Shown one piece after another: positions 25,456-33,296 of a DNA stretch of 64,000 nucleotides (positions are counted from its first letter, which is position 1; each line of letters begins with the position of its first letter). Position numbers and translations under genes: made by a program. The DNA comes from Prosthecobacter sp. (GTDB lineage Bacteria > Verrucomicrobiota > Verrucomicrobiia > Verrucomicrobiales > Verrucomicrobiaceae): positions 1 through 64,000 of the forward strand of contig JAIPJY010000026.1 of the NCBI GenBank assembly GCA_021733925.1, written 5' to 3'. Below the pieces are notes generated by a model. That model ran no database searches, was not told the DNA's origin, and saw only the letters and a program-made list of their open reading frames with translations.

Positions 25456-26178
25456 TCAGGCCACTGCAGCAGCCGTCGTGTTTTTCGCGCGGCGCTTGAA
25501 GGCAAATCCCGCCATCCCCAGGATCCCGCCAAATCCCAGCAGGATGGCTGGAGGCTCAGGAACCGGAGCGATCGGCGCCGCTGTGTAGGTATAGGTGACT
25601 TGCAGATTTCCCGTGGTGCTGCCGGTGATGCTCGTCAGCCACGATGTCGTGCTGCCTGAGCCTGATGCGGTCGGCGTCGCACCAAACGTGTTCGCCAGGT
25701 AAAGCGGCACTGTGCCCGTCCCTTGGTAATCGGTGAAGTTAGCGTCAGCGGAGGTGTAGCTGTCGGTTTGTGTGAAGCCGTTGAATACGACGCTGCCGTA
25801 GTTGTACGTCTCGCCGGGGTTCAGTGTCACCGTGCCTCCTGCAGGAGTGATGGATTTGGCATTGGCCACTTCAGCGACCAGATCACCGCTGGTGCCGGTG
25901 GATGGAACAAAGCCTTCCACGGTGTTGGTGAACGAGATTCTGCTGATCGTGACGGTTCCAGCATTCTCATTGGTGATGGAGGCAGCGGTGATGCTGGAGT
26001 TCACCGTCCAGTCCAGTGTGACGCCTGTCAGCGTACCCAGAGCAGTGTTGAACTGGTTGAAGTAAAATTGGCTGCCACCAGTGATGGTGCCAAAATCAAC
26101 GGTTTGTGAGATGACATCAGCCCTGCAGGTGAGAGCCGTTGCGAATACGAGTGTGAGTAGAGCGGGGATTATTTTCAT
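25456..26178 (-). CDS. PEP-CTERM sorted surface protein
   Basis: From the Met at 26178 the product is 240 residues: signal peptide ('MKIIPALLTLVFATALTCRA'), a beta-rich Ser/Thr/Gly-rich body containing 'FNQFNTALGTLTGVTLDW', which resembles the choice-of-anchor E type domain, and a C-terminal sorting signal 'VPEPPAILLGFGGILGMAG' with basic residues after it. In-frame Mets lie upstream (26187 and as far as 26286), but the latter would put a second hydrophobic stretch before the signal. It is encoded just ahead of the exosortase and is its probable substrate. Function after sorting is unknown; such proteins are often surface or matrix components. Confidence 0.9.
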   Translation of the reverse strand: MKIIPALLTLVFATALTCRADVISQTVDFGTITGGSQFYFNQFNTALGTLTGVTLDWTVNSSITAASITNENAGTVTISRISFTNTVEGFVPSTGTSGDLVAEVANAKSITPAGGTVTLNPGETYNYGSVVFNGFTQTDSYTSADANFTDYQGTGTVPLYLANTFGATPTASGSGSTTSWLTSITGSTTGNLQVTYTYTAAPIAPVPEPPAILLGFGGILGMAGFAFKRRAKNTTAAAVA

Positions 26179-26802
26179 AGCAGCCATACAATCGACAAAA
26201 AGAAGAAAGAAACAAATCACGAATGGTAAGTGTATCCTTATAGCCTCCATAGTGCGGGATGGATTCCATCGGGTCTCAACAGGCATGCGTTCTTGCAGTG
26301 CTCTAAAGAGCCCTTTTGCCTAGTGAATGGCACTTTCTGAGTGCTTCCGTTTCTTGACGGAATTTTGCGTTTTTATTATCTTGGCTAGCGTCATCCCAAA
26401 CAAGCAATCCCGACCTCATTCTTAGCACGATTGCAAAAAAATATAGTAGCCTCAAGTCTTGAAACTTTATGGTGGAAAGTCGTGCCTTTATTCAGAAACG
26501 CTCAGGCTCGAAACTTCAAAAATCAACAATCCTTGTTCATCAATCGTCAATCGCTCCCACACAAGATGCTCTTGCCAGATAGAATTAACGTCGGGCAGTA
26601 GGTTTTCGATTTTTGAAGTTCTCTGCGACCGTCCAAACTCGGCGGTTCAAAGTCAGTGCCATCATCCCGCAGTCACTCCGCGCCACCCCAGCCAATCCCC
26701 CCGCACAATCTGGGTCCGGCTCTCTCCTGAATAACACATCCTAGAGCCCGCAAGGCTCCAGTTGAATCCTGATGGCTGGACGTGCGTGTGCAGTCCGAGA
26801 TC
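26179..26802. other. Intergenic region between PEP-CTERM protein and response regulator
   Basis: No gene is supported in these 624 bases; the open frame at 26459-26734 has no recognisable features or ribosome site. A sigma-70-like pair (TTGACG at 26354, TATCTT at 26377, 17-base spacer) points along the plus strand, away from the PEP-CTERM gene. A small hairpin (GCACT/AGTGC) lies just before it. The minus-strand promoter of the exosortase unit must also lie here but was not recognised. Confidence 0.45.
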
Positions 26803-27441
26803 TCAGATCCAGATCCGCACCGCTTCCAGAATGTTCGACACCCCCAGTTTGCCCAGAGCATTGCGTTTGTGGCTTGAGATCGTTTTCATGCTCAGACCCA
26901 GACGGCTTGCCACCTGGCTTGGTCGCATTCCTGAAACCAGGAGGTCGAGAACCTCTTCCTCCCTTATTGAGAGGGCATACTGCGCGGCCTCGTCTTCCTC
27001 ATGAAAACCGCCGGCGGGAGTGATGGATCTGGCCAGGACTGACGCAAGCTCGCTCGACATGTAAGGCACGCCTTCCAGCGCGGCTTGCAGCGCTCGCTTC
27101 AATTCTTCGACGGACTCGTTGCAGCCAAGGCACACGTTGGCGCCTGCTTGCATCGCCGTTCGCGTTGTCACCGGTGCGGGCGGCCCGCATATGAGCATGA
27201 GATGCTTTCCTCCCGTCAGCGCGATCACCGATTTCAAAACCTCAAGCCCATGCTCCACGTCTCGAGGATGGAATTCCATCATCAGCAGGCTCACTAGGCC
27301 GTGATTTGCGGCCTGCCTGACTTCTTCCACATTGGAAGCTTCAGTCGTTTTGCATTCAGGCAAAATTTTCTTCAGCAATAATTTCCAGCTCGAACGAGTG
27401 AACTCACTCGGATGAAACAGTACGCAGATGGGCAGGTTCAT
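26803..27441 (-). CDS. LuxR/NarL-type regulator with degenerate receiver domain
   Basis: The 212-residue protein has a receiver-like N-terminal domain and a C-terminal LuxR helix-turn-helix ('LSIREEEVLDLLVSGMRPSQ' and 'SRLGLSMKTISSHKRNALGK'). In the receiver, the usual acidic pair after the first strand is absent ('ICVLFHPSEFTRS') and the phospho-accepting Asp is replaced by Glu in 'LLMMEFHPRD'. This suggests regulation without ordinary phosphorylation, or a fixed active-like state. It is an orphan, encoded on the minus strand upstream of the exosortase unit and back to back with a second LuxR-type regulator. Its targets could be the neighbouring surface genes, which is inference. Confidence 0.85.
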   Translation of the reverse strand: MNLPICVLFHPSEFTRSSWKLLLKKILPECKTTEASNVEEVRQAANHGLVSLLMMEFHPRDVEHGLEVLKSVIALTGGKHLMLICGPPAPVTTRTAMQAGANVCLGCNESVEELKRALQAALEGVPYMSSELASVLARSITPAGGFHEEDEAAQYALSIREEEVLDLLVSGMRPSQVASRLGLSMKTISSHKRNALGKLGVSNILEAVRIWI

Positions 27442-28077
27442 GATGGTAAAGACTGTTCATCTGCCATCGTGCCCAATGCTGACTGCCATGGCGGCAGTAT
27501 GACGCGTGGGTTGGTTGGGCTCATGTTCAGGTGGGACATTTGAAAGTTGCTGGGATGCCATGGGGGAAAATCTCGATTCTCGACAGCATGGAAAAGGAGA
27601 GGGGACAGGAAAGTGAGGGGGCTGAAACAGTTTCGCCTGGCTGGGGGTTAAGTCTTGAATCACTGCTGCCCGCCTGGATGAGACCACGAGGGGAGCGGTC
27701 ACATAATAAGGCAGGCCGTGTTCGCGGATCATTAAAGCCAGTTCTTGGAATCGCCTAAACGGAGGCTTAATAAACTGTGAGTCAGGAAACCACGTTGGGG
27801 TGCCCCATGGGTGTTCGTGAAGTTAGAGTACTTCGAGCCGCTTGAACGCCTTTGACGTTTCACAAATGGCTCTCCCCCACCCTTGAATCATCCTTCATCC
27901 ACGAGGTGATTCTGCTTAAGCGATGGCTTAGAATGAATCTCTCGCGCAGCTAAATAAATAAAACTTAATTTAGCAGCAATATAAGATTTCCCATATAAAT
28001 ACATAGGCCATAGCAATCAGGTTGGTTGCTTTAGTACTAAAAAAGGATGCCTCTTAGCATCAACTTCCTCTAATACA
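27442..28077. promoter_or_regulatory. Divergent control region between two regulator genes
   Basis: These 636 bases separate divergent regulator genes. Only shadow-like frames occur; none is supported. The right half (about 27930-28075) is strikingly AT-rich for this genome, with TATAA-like boxes near 27981 and 27994, fitting a promoter and long leader for the regulator starting at 28078. No clear operator pair was identified. Confidence 0.45.
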
Positions 28078-28755
28078 ATGACTCCTCCTGCTAAAAAAAT
28101 CATGTTAGTTGATGATCACGCCATGTTCGCAGAGACACTCGGTCAGTACCTGCGGTTGATGTTCAAGGATTTTGAAATTGTAGTGGTTACAAGCGCGGAA
28201 AAGGCACGTGAACAGTCCTCCAGACATAGCTTCGATGTCGTACTCATTGACTTGGAGATGGCCGACTGCTCCGGGCTCACGCTGCTTGCGGATTTTGCCG
28301 CCGCCATGCCCTCTCCGGCATGCATCGTTGTCAGCATGCATATTCAAGCCTTGTGGATTGAACGTGCCTTGAAGGCCGGCGCATGTGGCTACGTTGCCAA
28401 GGATTCGCCCCCCGGTGAGATCGTCACCGCCATCAACTACGCCCTCCGTGGCAAAAAATACCTCTCACGCAGTGTCGCGCAGTCCTTTGCTGAAAATGCC
28501 GTGAGACTGCCTGCCGGCGGAAAAGAACTGCACAAGGTGCTGAGCAGTCGTGAATTTGAAATTTTCCTCCAGCTCGCCCACGGCAAAAGCCTGAAAGCCA
28601 TTTCGTTGGATCTCAGCCTTTCCGCCAAGACCGTCTCTGTGCACAAACACAATATCTGGAAGAAGACTGGCATTGATTCGGGGGCAAAAATTGCCCGCTA
28701 CTGCGTTGAGCATGGTCTGCTCGCCGGTGGCAGCAGCTCTTTCCAGGCAGCCTAA
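28078..28755 (+). CDS. LuxR/NarL-type response regulator
   Basis: The 225-residue regulator has a complete receiver: acidic pair in 'IMLVDDHAMF', phospho-accepting Asp in 'VVLIDLEMADCSGL', Ser of 'IVVSMH' and Lys of 'GYVAKDSPP'. The C-terminal LuxR-type helix-turn-helix is 'LSSREFEIFLQLAHGKSLKA' followed by 'SAKTVSVHKHNIWKKTGID'. No histidine kinase is nearby, so its sensor is encoded elsewhere. It is divergent from the pseudo-receiver protein at 26803-27441 and followed directly by a palindromic repeat element. Control of the exosortase or polysaccharide genes is a reasonable guess only. Confidence 0.92.
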   Translation: MTPPAKKIMLVDDHAMFAETLGQYLRLMFKDFEIVVVTSAEKAREQSSRHSFDVVLIDLEMADCSGLTLLADFAAAMPSPACIVVSMHIQALWIERALKAGACGYVAKDSPPGEIVTAINYALRGKKYLSRSVAQSFAENAVRLPAGGKELHKVLSSREFEIFLQLAHGKSLKAISLDLSLSAKTVSVHKHNIWKKTGIDSGAKIARYCVEHGLLAGGSSSFQAA

Positions 28756-28890
28756 TTCTACATTGTTAGACTTGATCGTCATGGTCGTCAGGCAAGTTGC
28801 CTTCGGCTGCCGTCCGGGCGAAGCAAAGTAGCCTTGTTCCTGTGGAACAAGGAACGCTCCGCTTCGCCCCAGACGCTTAACAATGTAGAA
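28756..28890. repeat. 135-bp nested palindromic element with 13-bp terminal inverted repeats
   Basis: The element begins right after the regulator stop codon. Its ends are a perfect 13-bp inverted repeat (TTCTACATTGTTA at 28756-28768, complement at 28878-28890). Inside are GGGCGAAGC/GCTTCGCCC arms (28816-28824, 28861-28869) and a central perfect 9-bp hairpin, CCTTGTTCC-TGT-GGAACAAGG (28832-28852). No coding content. It could be a MITE-like mobile sequence or a strong structured terminator. Confidence 0.8.
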
Positions 28891-29556
28891 CTAAGTCAGT
28901 CTCAAAAAGGCAGTCATGATTCGTGCGGGCCTGCATGGCCCTCAATCAAGGATTGTCACTGTCTGTTGGGAAATCTGGGGCACCAAAACCACGCGCCAGC
29001 GTCTTGGACTGCGGTGGCAAAGATGCACGGCGCAAGCCTGCATCGCCGACACCGCTTTTGCTGTGGTATAACATCCCCCTTGGCCTAAGCCTGCCTTTCA
29101 GCCATCCAGCGAAAGCGGCATCCCGCCCAAACTTGTCTGTCCTGCGTCGCTCGCATAACGGCCTCCATTCCTGCCCGGCATGAATCGCCCTCGGTTAAGA
29201 GTGCTAATCGTGGTATTCGTCAGCCCATCGTATCCCAGAGATGCGTTCATGCTTGAAGCATCTCATGGCTGGGAGCGCCGACATTCTGTCGGATCTGGGC
29301 GGGCGTCCTTGGTACTTCGACATGGAATGAGCCACACTCCTCCGGTCCGCACACCTTCCAAGGCACAAAAAAGCCGTGTGCCCATTTATTGAGACTTGCA
29401 TAACAGACTGACATCTTTGCCTTGAAGGCCAACGGCCTTCCGTCATATAGCCCAGCGGTGCCGAGCTTTAGCGAGTGCTCCCCTGGGTTCTGGCAGCCTA
29501 TCTGGGAAGCAAACCCAGAACCTCTCCACACGACGCCGGTTACCAGCATGCCTGCC
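28891..29556. other. Gene-free region resembling degenerate interspersed repeats
   Basis: No gene is supported in these 666 bases. The stretch near 28990-29065 and those near 29240-29330 and 29395-29455 look like pieces of intergenic repeats I associate with Verrucomicrobia genomes, though I cannot verify copy number. A small hairpin CCGACA-TTC-TGTCGG lies near 29278. The segments appear fragmentary and unrelated to each other. Confidence 0.4.
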
Positions 29557-29767
29557 CTCCCGAATAACTCGATCAGCTTTTCTGAGTACGTAGTTCGGGC
29601 TTTAGCCCGTTCCGGAAGCTCCGCATCGCCCCAGATCTGAAACCAGCCAGCGCACGTTTTGTAGTACCGGCTTCAGCCGGAATCTGGAAACTTACTTCGC
29701 GCAAACAGCTCCCGAATAAATCCCCCCTGTTACTCTCCGTTCCACAATCCAGCCGCCTGGAGTTCAG
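29557..29767. repeat. 211-bp direct repeat, copy A
   Basis: This copy is nearly identical to 29966-30176 (five mismatches by eye in 211 bases). It contains two short palindromes, CGGGCT-TT-AGCCCG and CCGGCT-TC-AGCCGG, around a conserved core. It is noncoding in all frames as far as can be judged. Confidence 0.85.
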
Positions 29768-29816
29768 GTGCTCCCGAATAACTTCCCCCGTTGAATCTGA
29801 TCGGTTCCGGCCTCTG

Positions 29817-29845
29817 ATTAGTGTTTTATTAGTGTCCGATTAGTG
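29817..29845. repeat. Three ATTAGTG heptamers at 11-bp spacing
   Basis: ATTAGTG occurs at 29817, 29828 and 29839, exactly 11 bases apart, about one helical turn. It lies between the two 211-bp repeats. It may be a degenerate repeat unit or a set of protein binding sites on one face of DNA. Confidence 0.7.
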
Positions 29846-29965
29846 GTTCAAAATTCCGGTTCTGTTGGCTCCACATGAATCAAGCTCTCCCACCACCATC
29901 TCCATCGCAATGGCACATAGGAAGTTACCCTCCGTTCCACAATCCAGCCGCCTGGAGTTCAGGTG

Positions 29966-30176
29966 CTCCCGAATAACTCGATCGGCTTTTCTGAGTACGT
30001 AGTTCGGGCTTTAGCCCGTTCCGGAAGCTCCGCATCGCCCCAGATCTGAAACCAGCCAGCGCACGTTTTGTAGTCCCGGCTTTAGCCGGAATCTGGAAGC
30101 TTAGTTCGCGCAAACAGCTCCCGAATAAATCCCCCCTGTTACTCTCCGTTCCACAATCCAGCCGCCTGGAGTTCAG
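29966..30176. repeat. 211-bp direct repeat, copy B
   Basis: Second copy of the repeat at 29557-29767, offset by 409 bases. The palindrome CCGGCT-TC-AGCCGG of copy A is CCGGCT-TT-AGCCGG here. A partial extra unit (about 40 bases of the repeat end) precedes it at 29929-29965, so the array grew by partial duplication. Confidence 0.85.
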
Positions 30177-30397
30177 TTGCTTCGTAGCTTTAGCGAAGAA
30201 TGGGCGTCTTCACCGCCTTGCGCAGCAGGCGGCTGTTTCCTGTTTCTCGCGCACCATGGCCTCCGGCTTCAGATTTCACACGCGCTCCATTCGAGTCAGT
30301 CTATTGCACAAGTGTCAATAAGTAGCGCACACGGCTGGCTGTTTTTTTGGATTCGTTCTTGAGACCTGCCGGTCGGTTCCAGTCAATCGAAGTTCCC
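30177..30397. other. Gene-free stretch downstream of the wzc-like gene
   Basis: After the repeats, these 221 bases hold no supported gene. A run of seven T lies near 30342 on the plus strand, but no convincing stem precedes it. The terminator for the minus-strand export operon should lie here and was not recognised. Confidence 0.35.
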
Positions 30398-32635
30398 TCA
30401 ATCCATCCTGTGCGGTGGGTTAAGCCCACGAGAGGCAGGGCGCAGCGGTGCGGATTCTTCATTCTCTCCCGCCTTGTAGTAGGACCGGTGGTAATAATAA
30501 TCGTAGCTGCGTGTGCGCTGGGCAAGCCGGTTCAAAATCAGACCGCTCAATGGAATCCCTGTCTGCTGCAGTTTACGAATCGCCTCCTGAATGATGTCGG
30601 AAGGGGTCCGATTGCACCGGACCACCATGAAGGTGCTGTCTGCCAGACCTCCAAGTTCCAGGGTGTCATTCACGGGGATCAACGGGGCTGTGTCGATGAC
30701 GATGCGGTCAAATCCCGCTGCAAACGCCATTTCCTTCAGCCGCTCCACACCACAGGTGGACAGCAGTTCAGCTGGGTTGGCGACGCGTTTGCCAGCCGGC
30801 ATGATGGCCAGATGGGCAATGCCGCCACTGAGGCAGACCTCCGCAAAAGAGGCCTCCTCAAGCAGCAGATCGATCACTCCTTTGCGGTTGCTGGGAATGC
30901 CGAACACATTCGCCAGCTGTGAGCGCCGCAGATCCATGTCAATGAGCAGGGTGCGGAAGCCCTGGCTGGCCAGGCTGACCGCCAGATGGGTGGACACAAA
31001 GGTCTTTCCTTCATCAGGAACCGCGCTCACAACCATGTGGCAGGTCTGCTGGCTTTTCGCCATCCGCGCAATGATGGCTCGAAACTCACGAAAGCTTTCT
31101 GCGACAGCCTTGTGGGCGATCAGCGCAGGCGTCAGGCCCTGGGAATGATCATGCTCTTTGGAACGCTGGTTTTTGGTGTCAGGATGCTGAGGAAGATTGG
31201 CGATCATGCCAAGAACCGGCACTCGCAGTTTTTGGCGCGCATCTTCCACCGATCGGATGGAGCGGTCTTGCATGACTATCAGACCGATGATCGCCAGCCC
31301 CAGCATGAAACCTCCCGCTGTGGAGCTGCCCACCACTTTTTTGGCGTTCGGAGACACCGGCTCGCCAGGCACCATCGCCAGCTGATGCACCCAGATCGGA
31401 GGCGTTTCCATTCCCTTGGAAACGTCCACCTGCTTGATGCGTGTGAGGACCGATTCATAGACCGCCTGGTCGGACTCCATCTCACGTTTCAGCACATTGT
31501 ATTGAACGGCCAGCTGCTCCAGATCCAGCGCTTCGGACTCCTGCTTTTTGAGCTGCTCCTGCAGCCGGCGCTCCAGTTCACGGGCATTTTCACAGCTTGA
31601 TTCCAGCAGATGCACGGCATCAGCAAGGATGGTGGTGACCTGCTGCTCCTGATTGTTGATGACCGCCTGCACCGCTTCGTATCTGGGATGCTTGGGTTTG
31701 TAACGCTCCGACAGCAGGGCCAGTGCCGATTTTTGATTGCTGATCTGCGTGAGAATGCCCGACACCTTGGGATGGCTGGCGATGGTCGGCAGATTGAGCA
31801 GTTCATCACGCGGCAGTTTTTCCTCCTTGCAGGCCTTGAGCTGCGTCTCAAGCGTCAGCCGTTCCTTGGATTGATGGTTCAGCTCTGAACCAAGCTCCTT
31901 CAGTTTCGTCAGCACGAGGTCTTTGCGCTCGTCCAGCGAGATGGCCTGGTTCGAGCGCTTGTAGTCATGCATCGCGATCTCTGACTTTGTCAGCTTGTCC
32001 TGCAGGCGCTGTCCTTCGGCCACCAACGCCTGGATGGCTCCTTGCATGGTCTTGCTCTTTTGGCTTTCCAGTTCTGCCACCAGGCTCAGCACAGCTTGGT
32101 TGGACAACGACGCCACCTGTTCCGGATCGGCCCCGGTCACATTGAAATCAATCAACCGTGTGTCTTTGCGCAGGCTGATGCGGATCATGGAACTCACGGT
32201 CGAGATCGCATTTTCATGTGCCTCTTTGGAATTGTTGGGATGCCCCCCTGAAAAACCGGTAAGCCGGGTCAGGTTCAGTTCGGCAACCACGCGCCCGACG
32301 ACTTCACGGCTTTTGGCGGCCTGGATGAGTGTGTTCACGGACTTTTCATCCCCGAGCCCTGGCGTGCTCATGCTGTTCAGACCCAGCAGGGAATTCTGCT
32401 CAGAACCAAACTGCGCGACGCTGACGGCTTCATACACCGGCTTTTGGCGTTTGAAGTAGGCGTAGCCCAGGATCAGTCCAAAGAGGCCCAGCGTGATGGG
32501 AATCCAGCTGTGGCGGCGTATTCCGTCCACCAGCTGCGCCGGATTCATGAATGACGATGATGCTTCAGCGTCTGGTCCCAGACGTTGCGGCATCACAAGC
32601 GGTGATTGGTGCAGGGATAAGGGGGCTGGTTGCAT
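30398..32635 (-). CDS. Wzc-like polysaccharide co-polymerase and BY-type tyrosine kinase
   Basis: From the Met at 32635 the product is 745 residues. A Wzz domain with membrane helices near residues 44-62 and 436-456 encloses a long periplasmic coiled coil. The cytoplasmic kinase has Walker A 'SAVPDEGKTFVS' (about 537-548), Walker A' 'LLIDMDLRR' and Walker B 'RIVIDTAPL', and ends with a tyrosine cluster 'YDYYYHRSYY' for autophosphorylation. Such proteins control chain length and export with the Wza-like channel. The ATG lies 4 bases after the stop of that gene; an upstream start at 32686 would run inside it. Last gene of the export operon. Confidence 0.93.
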   Translation of the reverse strand: MQPAPLSLHQSPLVMPQRLGPDAEASSSFMNPAQLVDGIRRHSWIPITLGLFGLILGYAYFKRQKPVYEAVSVAQFGSEQNSLLGLNSMSTPGLGDEKSVNTLIQAAKSREVVGRVVAELNLTRLTGFSGGHPNNSKEAHENAISTVSSMIRISLRKDTRLIDFNVTGADPEQVASLSNQAVLSLVAELESQKSKTMQGAIQALVAEGQRLQDKLTKSEIAMHDYKRSNQAISLDERKDLVLTKLKELGSELNHQSKERLTLETQLKACKEEKLPRDELLNLPTIASHPKVSGILTQISNQKSALALLSERYKPKHPRYEAVQAVINNQEQQVTTILADAVHLLESSCENARELERRLQEQLKKQESEALDLEQLAVQYNVLKREMESDQAVYESVLTRIKQVDVSKGMETPPIWVHQLAMVPGEPVSPNAKKVVGSSTAGGFMLGLAIIGLIVMQDRSIRSVEDARQKLRVPVLGMIANLPQHPDTKNQRSKEHDHSQGLTPALIAHKAVAESFREFRAIIARMAKSQQTCHMVVSAVPDEGKTFVSTHLAVSLASQGFRTLLIDMDLRRSQLANVFGIPSNRKGVIDLLLEEASFAEVCLSGGIAHLAIMPAGKRVANPAELLSTCGVERLKEMAFAAGFDRIVIDTAPLIPVNDTLELGGLADSTFMVVRCNRTPSDIIQEAIRKLQQTGIPLSGLILNRLAQRTRSYDYYYHRSYYKAGENEESAPLRPASRGLNPPHRMD

Positions 32636-32639
32636 GGTA

Positions 32640-33278
32640 TTAAAAAAAGCTTTCAGGCACGGTGATGACGTCATCCTCACGGACATAAAACATCATGGTT
32701 TGATTTCCGGACGCCATGCTCTGGACGTCCACTTTGAAAATTTTCTCCCGGCCTTCCACGACACGCTTCACCAGCACCTTTTTGAGATTGGCGATGCGTG
32801 TCGGACCTCCGGCCAAACCCAGCACCTGAAGAATGGTCAGGTTTTTTTCCGCCTGCAGATCATGCGATCCCGGCCGCTGCACCTGGCCCAGAATGGTGAT
32901 GCGCTGCACCGAGAACTGGGAAATGAACAGATTCACCTCCGGATGCACCAGGTAATCCTTCCGGTATTCCGCCTCGATCAGTCGCGCTGCCGACATCTGG
33001 CTCAGCCCCTGGATCTTCACGGAGCCGATCAACGGACATTGGATGGTGCCATCCTTGCGCACTCGGCCGCCTGCTGCCAGTTCAGGCTCGTCGAACACGG
33101 AAACCTGAACAGTGTCACCCTCGCGAATCTGGTAGTCCGGTGAAACACCGCCGCCTTTTTCCGCGGATTGCGCCATGGCTGCAGCGTTCGTCGATTGCTG
33201 CGCGTTCAGCGTTGAACCGAGGCACAGCGCCAGGCAGCCGTGGCTGAGTATAAAAATGAAATGCTTGTGTGTGATCAT
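32640..33278 (-). CDS. Wza-like polysaccharide export protein (SLBB domain)
   Basis: The 212-residue protein has a signal peptide ('HGCLALCLGSTLNAQ'), the polysaccharide export domain ('YQIREGDTVQVSVFDEPEL', 'VRKDGTIQCPLIGSVKIQGL') and one SLBB domain ('ILGQVQRPGSHDLQ', 'TILQVLGLAGG'). It forms the periplasmic/outer-membrane channel for polymer export. At this size it resembles short forms that need a separate outer-membrane barrel, and a beta-barrel gene lies 18 bases upstream. The Cys in the signal region is not in a good lipobox context. Together with the kinase and barrel it makes one export unit. Confidence 0.92.
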   Translation of the reverse strand: MITHKHFIFILSHGCLALCLGSTLNAQQSTNAAAMAQSAEKGGGVSPDYQIREGDTVQVSVFDEPELAAGGRVRKDGTIQCPLIGSVKIQGLSQMSAARLIEAEYRKDYLVHPEVNLFISQFSVQRITILGQVQRPGSHDLQAEKNLTILQVLGLAGGPTRIANLKKVLVKRVVEGREKIFKVDVQSMASGNQTMMFYVREDDVITVPESFF

Positions 33279-33296
33279 AAAATAAGGTGGTTTCGC

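Noticed and set aside
27457..27732. Minus-strand frame of 91 codons between the two regulators
   Set aside because: No motif, no ribosome site, and Pro/Ser/Arg-rich; treated as noncoding.
28756..30397. CRISPR array in the repeat island
   Set aside because: Repeats are two 211-bp copies and an 11-bp heptamer trio, not short regular repeats with unique spacers, and no cas gene is near.
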